A DNA stretch of 64,000 bases from the NCBI GenBank assembly GCA_019310965.1, contig JAFDDG010000012.1, positions 1 to 64,000 on the forward strand, written 5' to 3'. This document shows positions 49,187 through 58,621 of this stretch, piece after piece. This DNA comes from Deltaproteobacteria bacterium (GTDB lineage Bacteria > Myxococcota_A > UBA9160 > SMWR01). The notes under the pieces were generated by a model, which made no database searches, was not told where the DNA came from, and worked only from the letters and a program-made list of their open reading frames with translations. Each line of letters opens with the position of its first letter. Position 1 is the first letter of the stretch. The translations under genes were made by a program, and so were the position numbers.

Positions 49187-49917
49187 GAGGGCTCTCCTTT
49201 GATGGGCGCGCTGACGAGCGGTCGCAGATGCTCGCGCAGCGCATTCCGGGCACGGTGGATGCGCGACTTCACGGTGCCCTCTGGAATCTGCAGGGCCTTC
49301 GCGATGTCGCCGTAGGACTCGCCTTCGAGGTCGTAGAGCACCAGCACGGTGCGCAAATCCGGGGACAACTCGAGCAGAGCGCGCTGCACCTGGCGCTGGA
49401 CTTCGCTGCCGCCGGTGGCGTCTTCCGGATTGCGCGGAGTCGAGGGCAGGTCGATGCCCGCCTCATGACGCCTGGCCAGCGCTTGTTCCCGAGCTCGCTT
49501 CCTTCCCAGGCTGCGCCGCCGGTTCAGCGCGGCGTTCGCGACCACGCGATAGACGAAGGTCGAGAAACGCGCCTCGCGGCGAAAGCGGTGGCCATGACGG
49601 TGCAGGCTGAGGAATGCCTCCTGGGCAACGTCGGCCGCCTCCTCCCGATCGCCCAGCATGCGCATGAGCAGGCCGAAGACCCGCCGCTCGTGCCGTCGCA
49701 CCAGGCTCTCGAAAGCCGCCTCGTCGCCGGACAGCCAGGCCTCGACCAGCTCGGCATCCGGATCTTCGATTCGAGGGCGCAACCCCGCCGCGGCACGCAC
49801 GACCGAAGAAGAAACCGGACTCGCTTCGACCAACTCTGCTGACACCTTCTGCCTCGAGCGATTCGGACACCGGCCCGCGTCGTCCGGTTCGTTCGGCCGA
49901 TCCGAATTTCCCGCCAT
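49183..49917 (-). CDS. ECF RNA polymerase sigma factor, RpoE-like
   Basis: DEAAFESLVRRHERRVFGLLMRMLGDREEAADVAQEAFLSLHRHGHRFRREARFSTFVYRVVANAALNRRRS...LRTVLVLYDLEGESYGDIAKALQIPEGTVKSRIHRARNALREHL. Confidence 0.95.
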   Translation of the reverse strand: MAGNSDRPNEPDDAGRCPNRSRQKVSAELVEASPVSSSVVRAAAGLRPRIEDPDAELVEAWLSGDEAAFESLVRRHERRVFGLLMRMLGDREEAADVAQEAFLSLHRHGHRFRREARFSTFVYRVVANAALNRRRSLGRKRAREQALARRHEAGIDLPSTPRNPEDATGGSEVQRQVQRALLELSPDLRTVLVLYDLEGESYGDIAKALQIPEGTVKSRIHRARNALREHLRPLVSAPIKGEPS

Positions 49918-50444
49918 CAGCCGCCGCCGGGCGAAGCCCCCAGGGGAACAACGGTTTCGGGCTCTCCGGCGCGCCGCCAGTCTCCGCTTCGCCCCCCACT
50001 CTTCTGTACGAGCCGCACGGCCTGCACCAGCATCGCCCGATCGACAGCCTTGCACATGTCATAGAGAGTGAGCGCTGCCGCCGAAACCGCCACCAGAGCT
50101 TCCATCTCCACACCGGTCTTCGCGTGGACCTCGGCCCGAGCTTCGATCCTCACACACGGGCCGGCTGGGTCCGGTGTGAGCTCGATGCTCACCCCATCGA
50201 GCGGCAGCGTATGGCACAAGGGGATCCACTCGTCCGTGCGCTTGGCAGCCTGAATCCCCGCCAACCGAGCGGTGGCCAGCACGTCGCCCTTGGGCAGTGT
50301 GCCCTGGGCGATGCGCTCCAGGGTCTCAGCAGCCATCTGGACTTCGCAGCGCGCCACCGCCACCCGGTGCGTCACTGCCTTCTCACCCACATTCACCATG
50401 CGGGCCCGCCCCTGCGCGTCGAGGTGCGTCAGCCGATCGCTCAT
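49917..50444 (-). CDS. moaC: Cyclic pyranopterin monophosphate synthase MoaC
   Basis: LTHLDAQGRARMVNVGEKAVTHRVAVARCEV...AAKRTDEWIPLCHTLPLDGVSIEL...AEVHAKTGVEMEALVAVSAAALTLYDMCKAVDRAM. Confidence 0.97.
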   Translation of the reverse strand: MSDRLTHLDAQGRARMVNVGEKAVTHRVAVARCEVQMAAETLERIAQGTLPKGDVLATARLAGIQAAKRTDEWIPLCHTLPLDGVSIELTPDPAGPCVRIEARAEVHAKTGVEMEALVAVSAAALTLYDMCKAVDRAMLVQAVRLVQKSGGRSGDWRRAGEPETVVPLGASPGGG

Positions 50445-51307
50445 CTCATGCCCTCCGAGCCCCGTTCGCTCTGGCCGAGCCAGGCGAAGAGGTCACCCAG
50501 GACGCTCTCCCATTCGGGCTCGTTGAGTATCTCATGCCGCAGCTCCGGATAGATGCGCAGCTCACTGCCCGGAGCCGTCACGGTGTCGGCGAAACGGCGG
50601 CTGCTGCTCGAAGGAATCAGGGGATCGTCGCCGCCGTGAAGCAGCAGAACCGGCAGCGCGACATCGCCGGCCGAGGCCAGCGTGCGCACGCCACCAAAAT
50701 AGATCGCAGCTGCCAACGACAGCGTCATGGTCTGGAAGACCAGCGGATCGGCGCGGTAGGCGCGACCGACCTCCGGGTCGCGGGAGAGCGCGGTATCTGC
50801 GACCGGTCGCGGCATCGAGAGCCGCGGCGCAAGGAGCCGCATCACGCGCAGACCCACGCGCGCGAGCAGCGAAGGGGGCTCCGCCACCCCCAGGGCGGCG
50901 GCGGAACTCACCAGCCCGGTGAGCTGTGGGTCGCGGGTGACGGCGTAGGCCAGGGCCACGAGGCCGCCCATGCTATGGCCGACGACGAAGAGCGGGATCC
51001 CGGCGTGCTCTCCGCGCACCCGTTCGACCAACCGTTCGAGATCGTCGACCAGGGCCTCCAGCGACGCCGCGTGGCCGCGCGCCCCATCCGAGCGACCGTG
51101 GCCCTGGTGGTCGTAGCCGTGGACGGCACAACCACGGGAGGCGAGCCAGCCGCCGACGTGCTCGTAGCGACCGCTGTGCTCGGCATAGCCGTGGACCAGC
51201 ACGATGGCGCGCTCGGGCTCCGCGGCCAGCCACGAACGGCGGAACAGCGTGCGGCCCCCGCCTCCGGCGAAGTGCGACTCGGCGCGGCGGATGAGCGGCG
51301 CTTCCAT
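50441..51307 (-). CDS. Alpha/beta hydrolase (monoacylglycerol lipase-like)
   Basis: AIVLVHGYAEHSGRYEHVGGWLASRGCAVHGYDHQGHGRSDG; FVVGHSMGGLVAL nucleophile elbow; ATG at 51307. Confidence 0.9.
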   Translation of the reverse strand: MEAPLIRRAESHFAGGGGRTLFRRSWLAAEPERAIVLVHGYAEHSGRYEHVGGWLASRGCAVHGYDHQGHGRSDGARGHAASLEALVDDLERLVERVRGEHAGIPLFVVGHSMGGLVALAYAVTRDPQLTGLVSSAAALGVAEPPSLLARVGLRVMRLLAPRLSMPRPVADTALSRDPEVGRAYRADPLVFQTMTLSLAAAIYFGGVRTLASAGDVALPVLLLHGGDDPLIPSSSSRRFADTVTAPGSELRIYPELRHEILNEPEWESVLGDLFAWLGQSERGSEGMR

Positions 51308-51362
51308 CCCGCGCACCCTACCCGCGGGCTCCTTGTGACGCCAGCGGTCCCCAGACGGGGCG

Positions 51363-51905
51363 TCAGGAAGCCGCAACCCGGCGACGAATCGCCGCCCGCG
51401 CCGCCCGGACCTCATCGAGGTAGGCCGCGCCACGGATGTTGTTGCCCCAGAAATAGGCCAGAATGCCCCGGTCTTCGCCGAGCCTACGGATGTTGTCCGC
51501 CAGGATGATGCAGCCGGCTTCGATATTGGTGTCGATGTTGGCGAGATTCCCGGCCAGCCCGAGGCTGCCGAGCATGTGCGGCATCACTTGCATCAGACCC
51601 ACGGCGCCCTTCTCGCTGCGCACCCAGGGCCGCCCGCTGCTCTCCTGGTAGATCACTGCCAGCACGAGACTCGTGTCGAGTGCGTACTTGCCGCTGTACT
51701 TCACCACCGCCACTGCGATGCGCTCGTCCTGGCCCGGACTGAGCTCGGGATTCAGGTGGCGCAGGTAGGCGGACACCTGCGCCTCGCTCAGACGGTCGAG
51801 CGTGACCGCTGCGGGAGCAGCAGCGGGCTCGTGCGCGCTGCGCGAGCCATCCGACATCAACAGGGTGGCGAGTGCCGCCAACCAGACGATATGAGCGCGA
51901 TGCAT
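51363..51905 (-). CDS. Lytic transglycosylase (SLT domain)
   Basis: DTSLVLAVIYQESSGRPWVRSEKGAVGLMQVMPHMLGSLGLAGNLANIDTNIEAGCIILADNIRR: SLT catalytic Glu motif. Confidence 0.92.
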   Translation of the reverse strand: MHRAHIVWLAALATLLMSDGSRSAHEPAAAPAAVTLDRLSEAQVSAYLRHLNPELSPGQDERIAVAVVKYSGKYALDTSLVLAVIYQESSGRPWVRSEKGAVGLMQVMPHMLGSLGLAGNLANIDTNIEAGCIILADNIRRLGEDRGILAYFWGNNIRGAAYLDEVRAARAAIRRRVAAS

Positions 51906-51989
51906 CTCGAACGACCTCGCAGGCTTCAACGAGCACACGCGCCCTCCACAACGGGTGCGCCGTCAACACACTTGTCGACGACCCCACCC

Positions 51990-52022
51990 CGGCAACTTGA
52001 CCCCGCGGGGGGCAAGTTGCCG
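51990..52022. promoter_or_regulatory. 33-bp palindrome cggcaacttg-accccgcgggggg-caagttgccg in divergent intergenic region
   Basis: Perfect 10-bp arms 51990-51999/52013-52022 with inner CCCCGCGGGG; between SLT (minus) and histidine kinase (plus) genes. Confidence 0.75.
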
Positions 52023-52097
52023 ATGACACGCGCGTGGATGACCCGCGGCTGCATACGAAGCGCATTTGTCGTCGCTGCGGACGCAACTCATCTGTGA

Positions 52098-52127
52098 TTG
52101 ACCGTCGGAAAAGGTGAGTGGTATTCT
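52098..52127 (+). promoter_or_regulatory. Putative promoter of histidine kinase (TTGACC-N18-TATTCT)
   Basis: -35 at 52098-52103, -10 at 52122-52127. Confidence 0.45.
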
Positions 52128-52257
52128 TTCGTCCTCGGGTGGGGACGAGAGCCTTGATGTTGGACCGGGGCCTGTTCCCAATGAAATCCACGCTGCCCAG
52201 GAATCCCATCGCGCCGCTGACGATTCGTGCCGGGCTTCCGGAGTACCACACAAACAC

Positions 52258-53706
52258 ATGAGCGCGCAGCTGCAAGCCAGTGACGTGCTGGCCAAGGGGA
52301 TGCCTGCGCGCCAGCTCATCGAAGAGCTGGCGGCGGCGTACCCTTTGATGCTGGTGGCGCGCACCAGCGACAAGCGCATCGAGTGGATCTCCGACGGCTG
52401 GCAGGCGGCGCTACATCACGTTCCGAATCTCGTCGGTTGCAACCTGCGAGACATCATCGCCAGAATTCCGAGGCCCGAGCAATCGTTCCCGATCGTGACG
52501 AGCCTGCGCAAGACCGGCGCAGTACGGCACGCTCCAGTCGACTTCCCGGTCGGCGCCGACGCTGCGGCGCCCTTCGAGGTGACGGCATTCCCGCTGAAGC
52601 TCTGCGCCGATGAGCCGCGCATCATCGTGATGGCGCGGCGCCGCCACGCCTTCGAGCCAGCCGCGCCGCCGACCAGCCTGATCGAATGCCACCCGGACGC
52701 AGTCATCGCGATCGATCCCCACGGCTTCATCGACTACGCCAACCGCGCGGCCACCGCGCTGCTCGCCACTTCGGTTTCGCAACTGGTCGGCAGCGCTGCC
52801 GCCGTACTCGCGTGCGATACCGAGGGCATGACGCGGCTGGTGAGCTCCCTCGACACCGACGTCCCGCGCGAGATCCGCCTGGCGGTCCGGCGCGATGGCG
52901 CCGAACCCCTGCCCGTGCTGGGGCGCATCGCTCCGCACCGGGGACCGGACGGGGAGCCGCTGGGCGCAATCCTCTCCTTGCGCAGCGCCGCGGACGAGCA
53001 GAAGGCGACCAGCGACCTCGCCCACCGCAACGAGGAACTGGAACACTGCATCAACAGTCTGGCCCACGATCTGCGCTCGCCCCTGGTCGCCCTGCTCGGA
53101 TTCTCGCGGCTTTTGCATCAGGACTACGGCGAGCAGCTCGACGACACCGGCGTGCACTTCGTGAATCGCATCGAGCAGGCCGGTCACACGATGGAGGACC
53201 TGATCCACAATCTGCTCGAGCTGTCGCGCATCGGGCAGCCTGGCGAGCACCCGACACTCATCGACCCGCGCACGGTGCTGCTCCAGCTGGCCGCCGAGTT
53301 CAAGGTGCGCCTCGACGAGGAAGGCATCCGGCTCAACCTGCCCGCATCTCCACCGCTGGTGTACTGCGACCGCACGCGCCTCTACCAGGTCTTCTGCAAC
53401 CTGATCGGCAACGCCGTCGAACACATGGGCGAGTGCGCCGAGCGGCGCATCGACGTGACGATCGAAGCAGAGCCGGGGTGGCACCACATCCGCGTGTGCG
53501 ACGCCGGTCGCGGGGTCCCCACGGAGCACCACGACCGTATCTTCGAAGCCTTCCAGAGCCTGGGCGCCCGCCGCGACGGACGCCGCGGAACGGGCATGGG
53601 CCTGGCCATCGTGCGCAAGATCGCCGAGACCCGAGGCGGGCGTGCCTGGGTGGAAAGCGACCAGAGCACCGGCGCCATGTTCCACGTCACCCTGCCGCAA
53701 CCCTAG
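52258..53706 (+). CDS. PAS-domain sensor histidine kinase
   Basis: H-box INSLAHDLRSPLVALLGFSRLL; N-box VFCNLIGNAVEHM; G-box RRGTGMGLAIVRKIAETRGGRAWVES. ATG 52258 chosen because ATG 52114 lies upstream of the putative TSS. Confidence 0.9.
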   Translation: MSAQLQASDVLAKGMPARQLIEELAAAYPLMLVARTSDKRIEWISDGWQAALHHVPNLVGCNLRDIIARIPRPEQSFPIVTSLRKTGAVRHAPVDFPVGADAAAPFEVTAFPLKLCADEPRIIVMARRRHAFEPAAPPTSLIECHPDAVIAIDPHGFIDYANRAATALLATSVSQLVGSAAAVLACDTEGMTRLVSSLDTDVPREIRLAVRRDGAEPLPVLGRIAPHRGPDGEPLGAILSLRSAADEQKATSDLAHRNEELEHCINSLAHDLRSPLVALLGFSRLLHQDYGEQLDDTGVHFVNRIEQAGHTMEDLIHNLLELSRIGQPGEHPTLIDPRTVLLQLAAEFKVRLDEEGIRLNLPASPPLVYCDRTRLYQVFCNLIGNAVEHMGECAERRIDVTIEAEPGWHHIRVCDAGRGVPTEHHDRIFEAFQSLGARRDGRRGTGMGLAIVRKIAETRGGRAWVESDQSTGAMFHVTLPQP

Positions 53707-53744
53707 GCACGGGGCCCCTCCGGGCTGCTAGCCTCCCGCCCGCC

Positions 53745-54485
53745 ATGTATCCCGAGATCTTCACCATCCCGGGCACGAGCTTCACCATCAGCAGCTTCGG
53801 TGCCATGCTCGCCCTCGCGTTCTTGACCGGTGCGAAGATCGCGGCCTACCGCATGCAAGAGGAAGGCCTCGACCCCGAGCTCGCGTGGACGCTGCTGCTC
53901 TACGTGATGCTCGGCGGCATCGGAGGCTCGAAGCTCTACTTCGCCGTCGACATGTGGCTCCGCGAGGGACAGCCGTTCTTCAGCTACCTGCTCTCCCGCG
54001 GAGGCATCACCTGGTACGGCGGACTGATCGGCGCCGTGGCACTCGGCACCTGGGGCGCCTGGCGCAATGGGCTCTCGGTGAAGGTGGCGATGGATTGCTG
54101 CGCCATCTCTTCCGCAGTCGGACAGGCCATGGGGCGCATCGGCTGCTTCCTGGTGGGCGACGACTACGGCGTGGCGACCGATGCGCCCTGGGGAATCGCC
54201 TTCCCGAACGGCCTTCCGCCGGTGGACCACCCGGTGCACCCGACCCAGCTCTACGAGGTGGCGTGGTTGCTACCGGTGGCCTTCTTCCTGTGGAAGCGGC
54301 GGGGCCGCAGCCCCTTCCTCTTCGCCGAGTACGTCGCGCTCAACGGCGCGGGGCGCCTGGTGATCGAGCACTGGCGACTCAACCCGGCCTTTCTCGGACT
54401 CACCGAGCCGCAGTGGATCGGGGTCGTGCTGATCCTCGCCGGCAGCTGCGGGTGGCTCTACTACCACGGCCGGCCCGAGGCCTGA
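53745..54485 (+). CDS. lgt: Prolipoprotein diacylglyceryl transferase
   Basis: MYPEIFTIPGTSFTISSFGAMLALAF...GGITWYGGLIGA...GRIGCFLVGDDYG...HPTQLYEV. Confidence 0.95.
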   Translation: MYPEIFTIPGTSFTISSFGAMLALAFLTGAKIAAYRMQEEGLDPELAWTLLLYVMLGGIGGSKLYFAVDMWLREGQPFFSYLLSRGGITWYGGLIGAVALGTWGAWRNGLSVKVAMDCCAISSAVGQAMGRIGCFLVGDDYGVATDAPWGIAFPNGLPPVDHPVHPTQLYEVAWLLPVAFFLWKRRGRSPFLFAEYVALNGAGRLVIEHWRLNPAFLGLTEPQWIGVVLILAGSCGWLYYHGRPEA

Positions 54486-54491
54486 GCGAAA

Positions 54492-55421
54492 TCAGGACGT
54501 CAGCTCGGCCACCAGCGCCTCGGCCTGGCGCACCAGCGCGTCGCCCTCGTCCCCGGTCACCAGACGCTCGAGCCGCGACATCGCCGCGCAGGCCTGCTCG
54601 ACCAGCGCACTCTCGCCCCCGTCCCGATCCTTCGACCAAGCTTTCAGGTCGCGCACGCTCTGCGCGTAGTCGCCGCGCATGTAGGCGGCCATGCCACGGG
54701 CGTAGTCGACCCAGGACTCGAGGGCGTCGGACTCGGCACCGCGCTCGATGGCGCCGGCCAGCGCAGCCGCGCCTTCCTCGAAGTAGCCGCTGACGACGTA
54801 GGAGCGTCCCGCCAGCGCCCAGGCACTGGCGGTCGCCCCGTAGATCTCCTCGAGCAAGTCGTCGAGACCGCGCTCGAACACGCGTTCCACCAGCTCACGC
54901 TGTTCGATCAGGTACCGCGCCGCATTGCCGTCGTCGCGGTGCTGAGTGATCAGGTCCGCCAACTGCTCGCGACAGCGATCGAGCAACGCCCGCGTCTCGA
55001 TGACGCTCTCCTCCAACCGCTCCGAACCGAACTCCAGGATCTTCTCGAACTCCGCGAACAGTGCCTCGGCCTCGGCGCCGGCCTCCTCGCGCAGCGCGCG
55101 AACCCGCGGCCCATAAACCTCGCGTTGGTAGAGGTTCTCTCGGAACTTCATCGCCTCGTGGAAGAGCGAGCCGATCGCCAGGTCGAACAACACTTCCCGG
55201 TGACGCACGGAGCGATGATCCGAACCTTCCGCGCGGAACAGGGCGTGGGAGCGCTCCTTCAGACGGTAGAGGGGGCTGGCCTCCTGGTCCGTCATCAGTG
55301 TGCGCACCTCGTCCCAGACCAGCTCCCCATCCCGGTATCGACGCACCAGACGACGCAGCGCCTCGTCTACGACCAGGAACTCTCGGATGATCTCGACCAG
55401 GCCGGGAACGGGCGCCTCCAT
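54492..55421 (-). CDS. Conserved helical protein, unknown function (TPR-like C-terminus)
   Basis: Long alpha-helical ORF, MEAPVPGLVEIIREFLVVDEALRRLVRRYRDGELVWDEVRTL...; no family recognised. Confidence 0.7.
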   Translation of the reverse strand: MEAPVPGLVEIIREFLVVDEALRRLVRRYRDGELVWDEVRTLMTDQEASPLYRLKERSHALFRAEGSDHRSVRHREVLFDLAIGSLFHEAMKFRENLYQREVYGPRVRALREEAGAEAEALFAEFEKILEFGSERLEESVIETRALLDRCREQLADLITQHRDDGNAARYLIEQRELVERVFERGLDDLLEEIYGATASAWALAGRSYVVSGYFEEGAAALAGAIERGAESDALESWVDYARGMAAYMRGDYAQSVRDLKAWSKDRDGGESALVEQACAAMSRLERLVTGDEGDALVRQAEALVAELTS

Positions 55422-55472
55422 GCCAGCAGTATAGGGGTCCGGCAACGGCCGCGTGCTACGCTGCGCGGCCCG

Positions 55473-56753
55473 ATGGCCAATCCCGAATCGCCTTCCGAGA
55501 CGGCGCCGCCCAGCAACGCCCGATCGAAGGCGGTTCTCCTGATCGTCTTCACGACGATCTTGATCGATTTCATCGGGTTCACCGTGTTGATCCCGGTGCT
55601 GCCCCTATACGCCGAGCAGCTCGGTGCGTCGGCCTTCCAGGTGGCGCTCATTCTCACGGTCTACGCGCTGGCCCAGCTCGTCTTCCTTCCCGTATGGGGT
55701 TGGGTCTCCGATCGCATCGGTCGTCGCCCGGTGATTCTCGTCTCGCTGTTCGGAACCGTCGCCTCGTTCCTCGTCCTCGCGTTCGCGGATACGCTCGGGG
55801 TCATCTATCTCTCCCGCGCGCTCGCCGGCTTCTTCGCGGCAAGCATCGGCACGGCCCAGGCAGTCGTCACCGACGTGACTCCGCCATCGGAGCGGGCCGG
55901 CGGCATGGGCATCATCGGAGCCGCATTCGGCGCGGGGATGGTGCTGGGACCGGCGCTGGGCGGCTTCGCGGCCAGCTACAACGTCAAGGCGCCGTTCTAT
56001 GCCGTCGCGGTTCTGGCCGCGCTCAACTTCGTGCTGGCCTGGTGGCGGCTGCCGGAGTCGCGGCCAGCGGGGCTGCGTCAACCGAGCATGGCCGAGCTGC
56101 GCCGGGCGTTCATCCCGACACCGATCCGCTTGGTGGTGGCCGTACACGACCGGCGCATCGCGCTCTTCCTCTACCTCTTCTTCCATCTCTTCACGGCATT
56201 TGCGGTGCTCGAGGCACTCTTCACCCTCTACGCCGCGCAGCAGTTCGGACGGACCGCCCTCGACGTCGGCTTCCTCTTCATGTGGATCGGCGTCGTGCTC
56301 TTCATTACCCAGGGCCTGTTCTTGCGGCGCATGGTCGGACAGGTCGGCGAGCCGCGGCTCATCGGCGTCGGGCTCACCACCATGGGAGTGGGGCTCGCGA
56401 TGGTCGCCTGGGCCCCGACCTTCGGCTGGTGTTATGTGGTCGGAACGCTCATCGCGTTCGGCAACGGCATCACCTTTCCCGCCTTCACCAGTCTCTACTC
56501 GAAGGCCTGCGAGGCGGAGAATGCCGGCGAGCTGCTCGGGCAGAGTCAGGCCATGGCCACCACCGGGCGCATCGTCGGCCCCATGCTCGGGGGAGTACTG
56601 ATGGACTTCTGGTCGCCGGGGACCCCGTTCCTGATCGCCGGGGCCATGATGCTGGGTGCACTGCTGATGTTCCGCCTCTTCCGTGGGCTGCTGCTCGGAG
56701 ACAAGGCCCCGCTCCCGCCGAAAAGTGCTGAGAATCCGGCCACTCCCGGCTGA
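55473..56753 (+). CDS. MFS transporter (TetA-like/DHA1 family)
   Basis: TILIDFIGFTVLIPVLPLYAEQLGASAFQVALILTVYALAQLVFLPVWGWVSDRIGRRPVILVSL (motif A). Confidence 0.93.
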   Translation: MANPESPSETAPPSNARSKAVLLIVFTTILIDFIGFTVLIPVLPLYAEQLGASAFQVALILTVYALAQLVFLPVWGWVSDRIGRRPVILVSLFGTVASFLVLAFADTLGVIYLSRALAGFFAASIGTAQAVVTDVTPPSERAGGMGIIGAAFGAGMVLGPALGGFAASYNVKAPFYAVAVLAALNFVLAWWRLPESRPAGLRQPSMAELRRAFIPTPIRLVVAVHDRRIALFLYLFFHLFTAFAVLEALFTLYAAQQFGRTALDVGFLFMWIGVVLFITQGLFLRRMVGQVGEPRLIGVGLTTMGVGLAMVAWAPTFGWCYVVGTLIAFGNGITFPAFTSLYSKACEAENAGELLGQSQAMATTGRIVGPMLGGVLMDFWSPGTPFLIAGAMMLGALLMFRLFRGLLLGDKAPLPPKSAENPATPG

Positions 56754-56869
56754 GGCCGGCGCCCCGCTCCGACTCCCGAATCGGTTGACCAGCGAGTCGG
56801 TTCCCCTATGTTGAGAAACTTCGCGGGGCCCCCGGCCCCCGTCGCGACGTTCCATCCGGAGGTCTCCCC

Positions 56870-58570
56870 ATGAGCCAGGCCATCGAACGCGAGAGCATGG
56901 AGGTCGATGTCCTCTACATCGGTGGAGGTCCCGCCACCCTCGCTTCGGCAATCCACCTGATGAACCAGGTCGAGATCTTCAACAAGGGAGCCGAGGCGGC
57001 CGGGCGCGCCCCCATCGAGCCGCCCAGCGTGCTGGTGCTCGAGAAGGCGGCCGGCATTGGCGACCACCTGCTCTCCGGCGCCTGCATGAACACCAAGGCG
57101 ATCGCCGAGCTGGTGCCGGACTTCCGCGAGCAGGGCTTCCCGACGGAGGCGATCTGCGACAGCGATTGGCTCTACCTCTTCGCGGGCAAGCGCCACCTGC
57201 CGGTGCCGGCGATCTTCGCGCCGCCCTTCCAGAAGCGCGGCTACCACGTGATCTCGCTCAGCAACGTGGCCAAGTGGCTGGCCGAGCGCGCCGAGGCGGT
57301 CGGTGTCGACATCTACCCCGGCTTTGCGGGCGACAAGCTGCTGATCGACGGCGACCGCGTGGTCGGCGTGTGCACCGGCGACATGGGTGTGGACAAGGAC
57401 GGCAACCCCAAGGGCACCTTCGCACCCGGCATGGAGATCTTCGCGAAGGTCACGGTGCTCGGTGAAGGCGTGCGCGGCTCGCTCAGCAAGCAGCTCATCG
57501 AGCGCTTCGACCTGCAGGGCCAGAACCCCCAGACCTACGAGACGGGCATCAAGGAGATCTGGAAGATCGACCCGAAGAAGGCGCGGCCCGGCCGCGTGAT
57601 TCACGGCATGTCACTGCCGGACATCGCGCGCGGAAAATTCGTCGGCATGTGGATGTACGACATGGCCGACGACCACATCTCCTACGGCTACGTCACCGCC
57701 CTCGACAACGAGAGCCCGCACAACGACCCCCATCTCGAGGCACAGAAATTCAAGACGCACCCGTGGATGGCAAATCTTCTCGAGGGCGCGGAGCTCGTGC
57801 GCTACGGCGCAAAGGCGCTGCCCACCGGCGGCCTCTACTCCCAGCCGAAGCTCTACCACCACGGCGCGATGCTGGTCGGCGACTCGGCATCGATGTGCAA
57901 CGCCGCGCGGCTCGCCGGCGTCCACATGGCGATGAAGTCGGGCATGCTGGCAGCGGAGACGATCGTCGAAGCACTCCACTGCCAGGACTTCTCGGCCAAG
58001 ACCCTGGGCGGCTACGCCGAGCGCGTGCGCAAGAGCTGGATCCATGCGGACCACCGCCTGGACCGCAACTTCCACGGCTCCTGGGAGAAGGGCCCCTTCT
58101 TCTTCGCCCAGAACATCCCGCTCACCATGCTCACGGGCGGACGCGGGCTCATCGACAACCTGCCGGCGTCGGCGGGCCACACGCACATGAAGAAGCTCTC
58201 GGAGCTGCCGGCGAGTCAGCGAGAGAAGGAACCGTTCGAGTTCGACGACAAGCTCACTTTTTCGAAGGAGCACCTGGTCGGCTTCAGCGGCACCGCTCAC
58301 GAGGCGGACCAGCCCTCGCACCTGGTGGTGGCGGACACGGATCTCTGCAGCACCACCTGCGCCGACGAATACGGCAATCCGTGCGAAAGCTTCTGCCCGG
58401 CCGCCGTCTACGAGATGGTGCCCGACCCGAAGCACGAGGGCCGCAAGCAGCTCTTCATCCACCACGAGAACTGCGTGCACTGCAAGACCTGCGACATCGC
58501 GGATCCCTACCAGGTGATCACGTGGACGCCACCGGAAGGCGGCGAGGGGCCAGACTACACCCAGATGTAG
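56870..58570 (+). CDS. Electron transfer flavoprotein-ubiquinone oxidoreductase
   Basis: VDVLYIGGGPATLASAIHL...EKAAGIGDHLLSGACMNTKAI...; C-terminal ENCVHCKTCDIADPYQVITWTPPEGGEGPDYTQM. Confidence 0.96.
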   Translation: MSQAIERESMEVDVLYIGGGPATLASAIHLMNQVEIFNKGAEAAGRAPIEPPSVLVLEKAAGIGDHLLSGACMNTKAIAELVPDFREQGFPTEAICDSDWLYLFAGKRHLPVPAIFAPPFQKRGYHVISLSNVAKWLAERAEAVGVDIYPGFAGDKLLIDGDRVVGVCTGDMGVDKDGNPKGTFAPGMEIFAKVTVLGEGVRGSLSKQLIERFDLQGQNPQTYETGIKEIWKIDPKKARPGRVIHGMSLPDIARGKFVGMWMYDMADDHISYGYVTALDNESPHNDPHLEAQKFKTHPWMANLLEGAELVRYGAKALPTGGLYSQPKLYHHGAMLVGDSASMCNAARLAGVHMAMKSGMLAAETIVEALHCQDFSAKTLGGYAERVRKSWIHADHRLDRNFHGSWEKGPFFFAQNIPLTMLTGGRGLIDNLPASAGHTHMKKLSELPASQREKEPFEFDDKLTFSKEHLVGFSGTAHEADQPSHLVVADTDLCSTTCADEYGNPCESFCPAAVYEMVPDPKHEGRKQLFIHHENCVHCKTCDIADPYQVITWTPPEGGEGPDYTQM

Positions 58571-58621
58571 TCCGGTGGCGCGACGTCCATCGACTGGCGC
58601 CGACGACCGCCCGAGCGGCGC

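Noticed and set aside
54939-55472. N-terminal 178 residues of the 54939..56753 plus ORF
   Set aside because: Antisense to the helical protein gene 54492..55421; MFS protein starts at ATG 55473.
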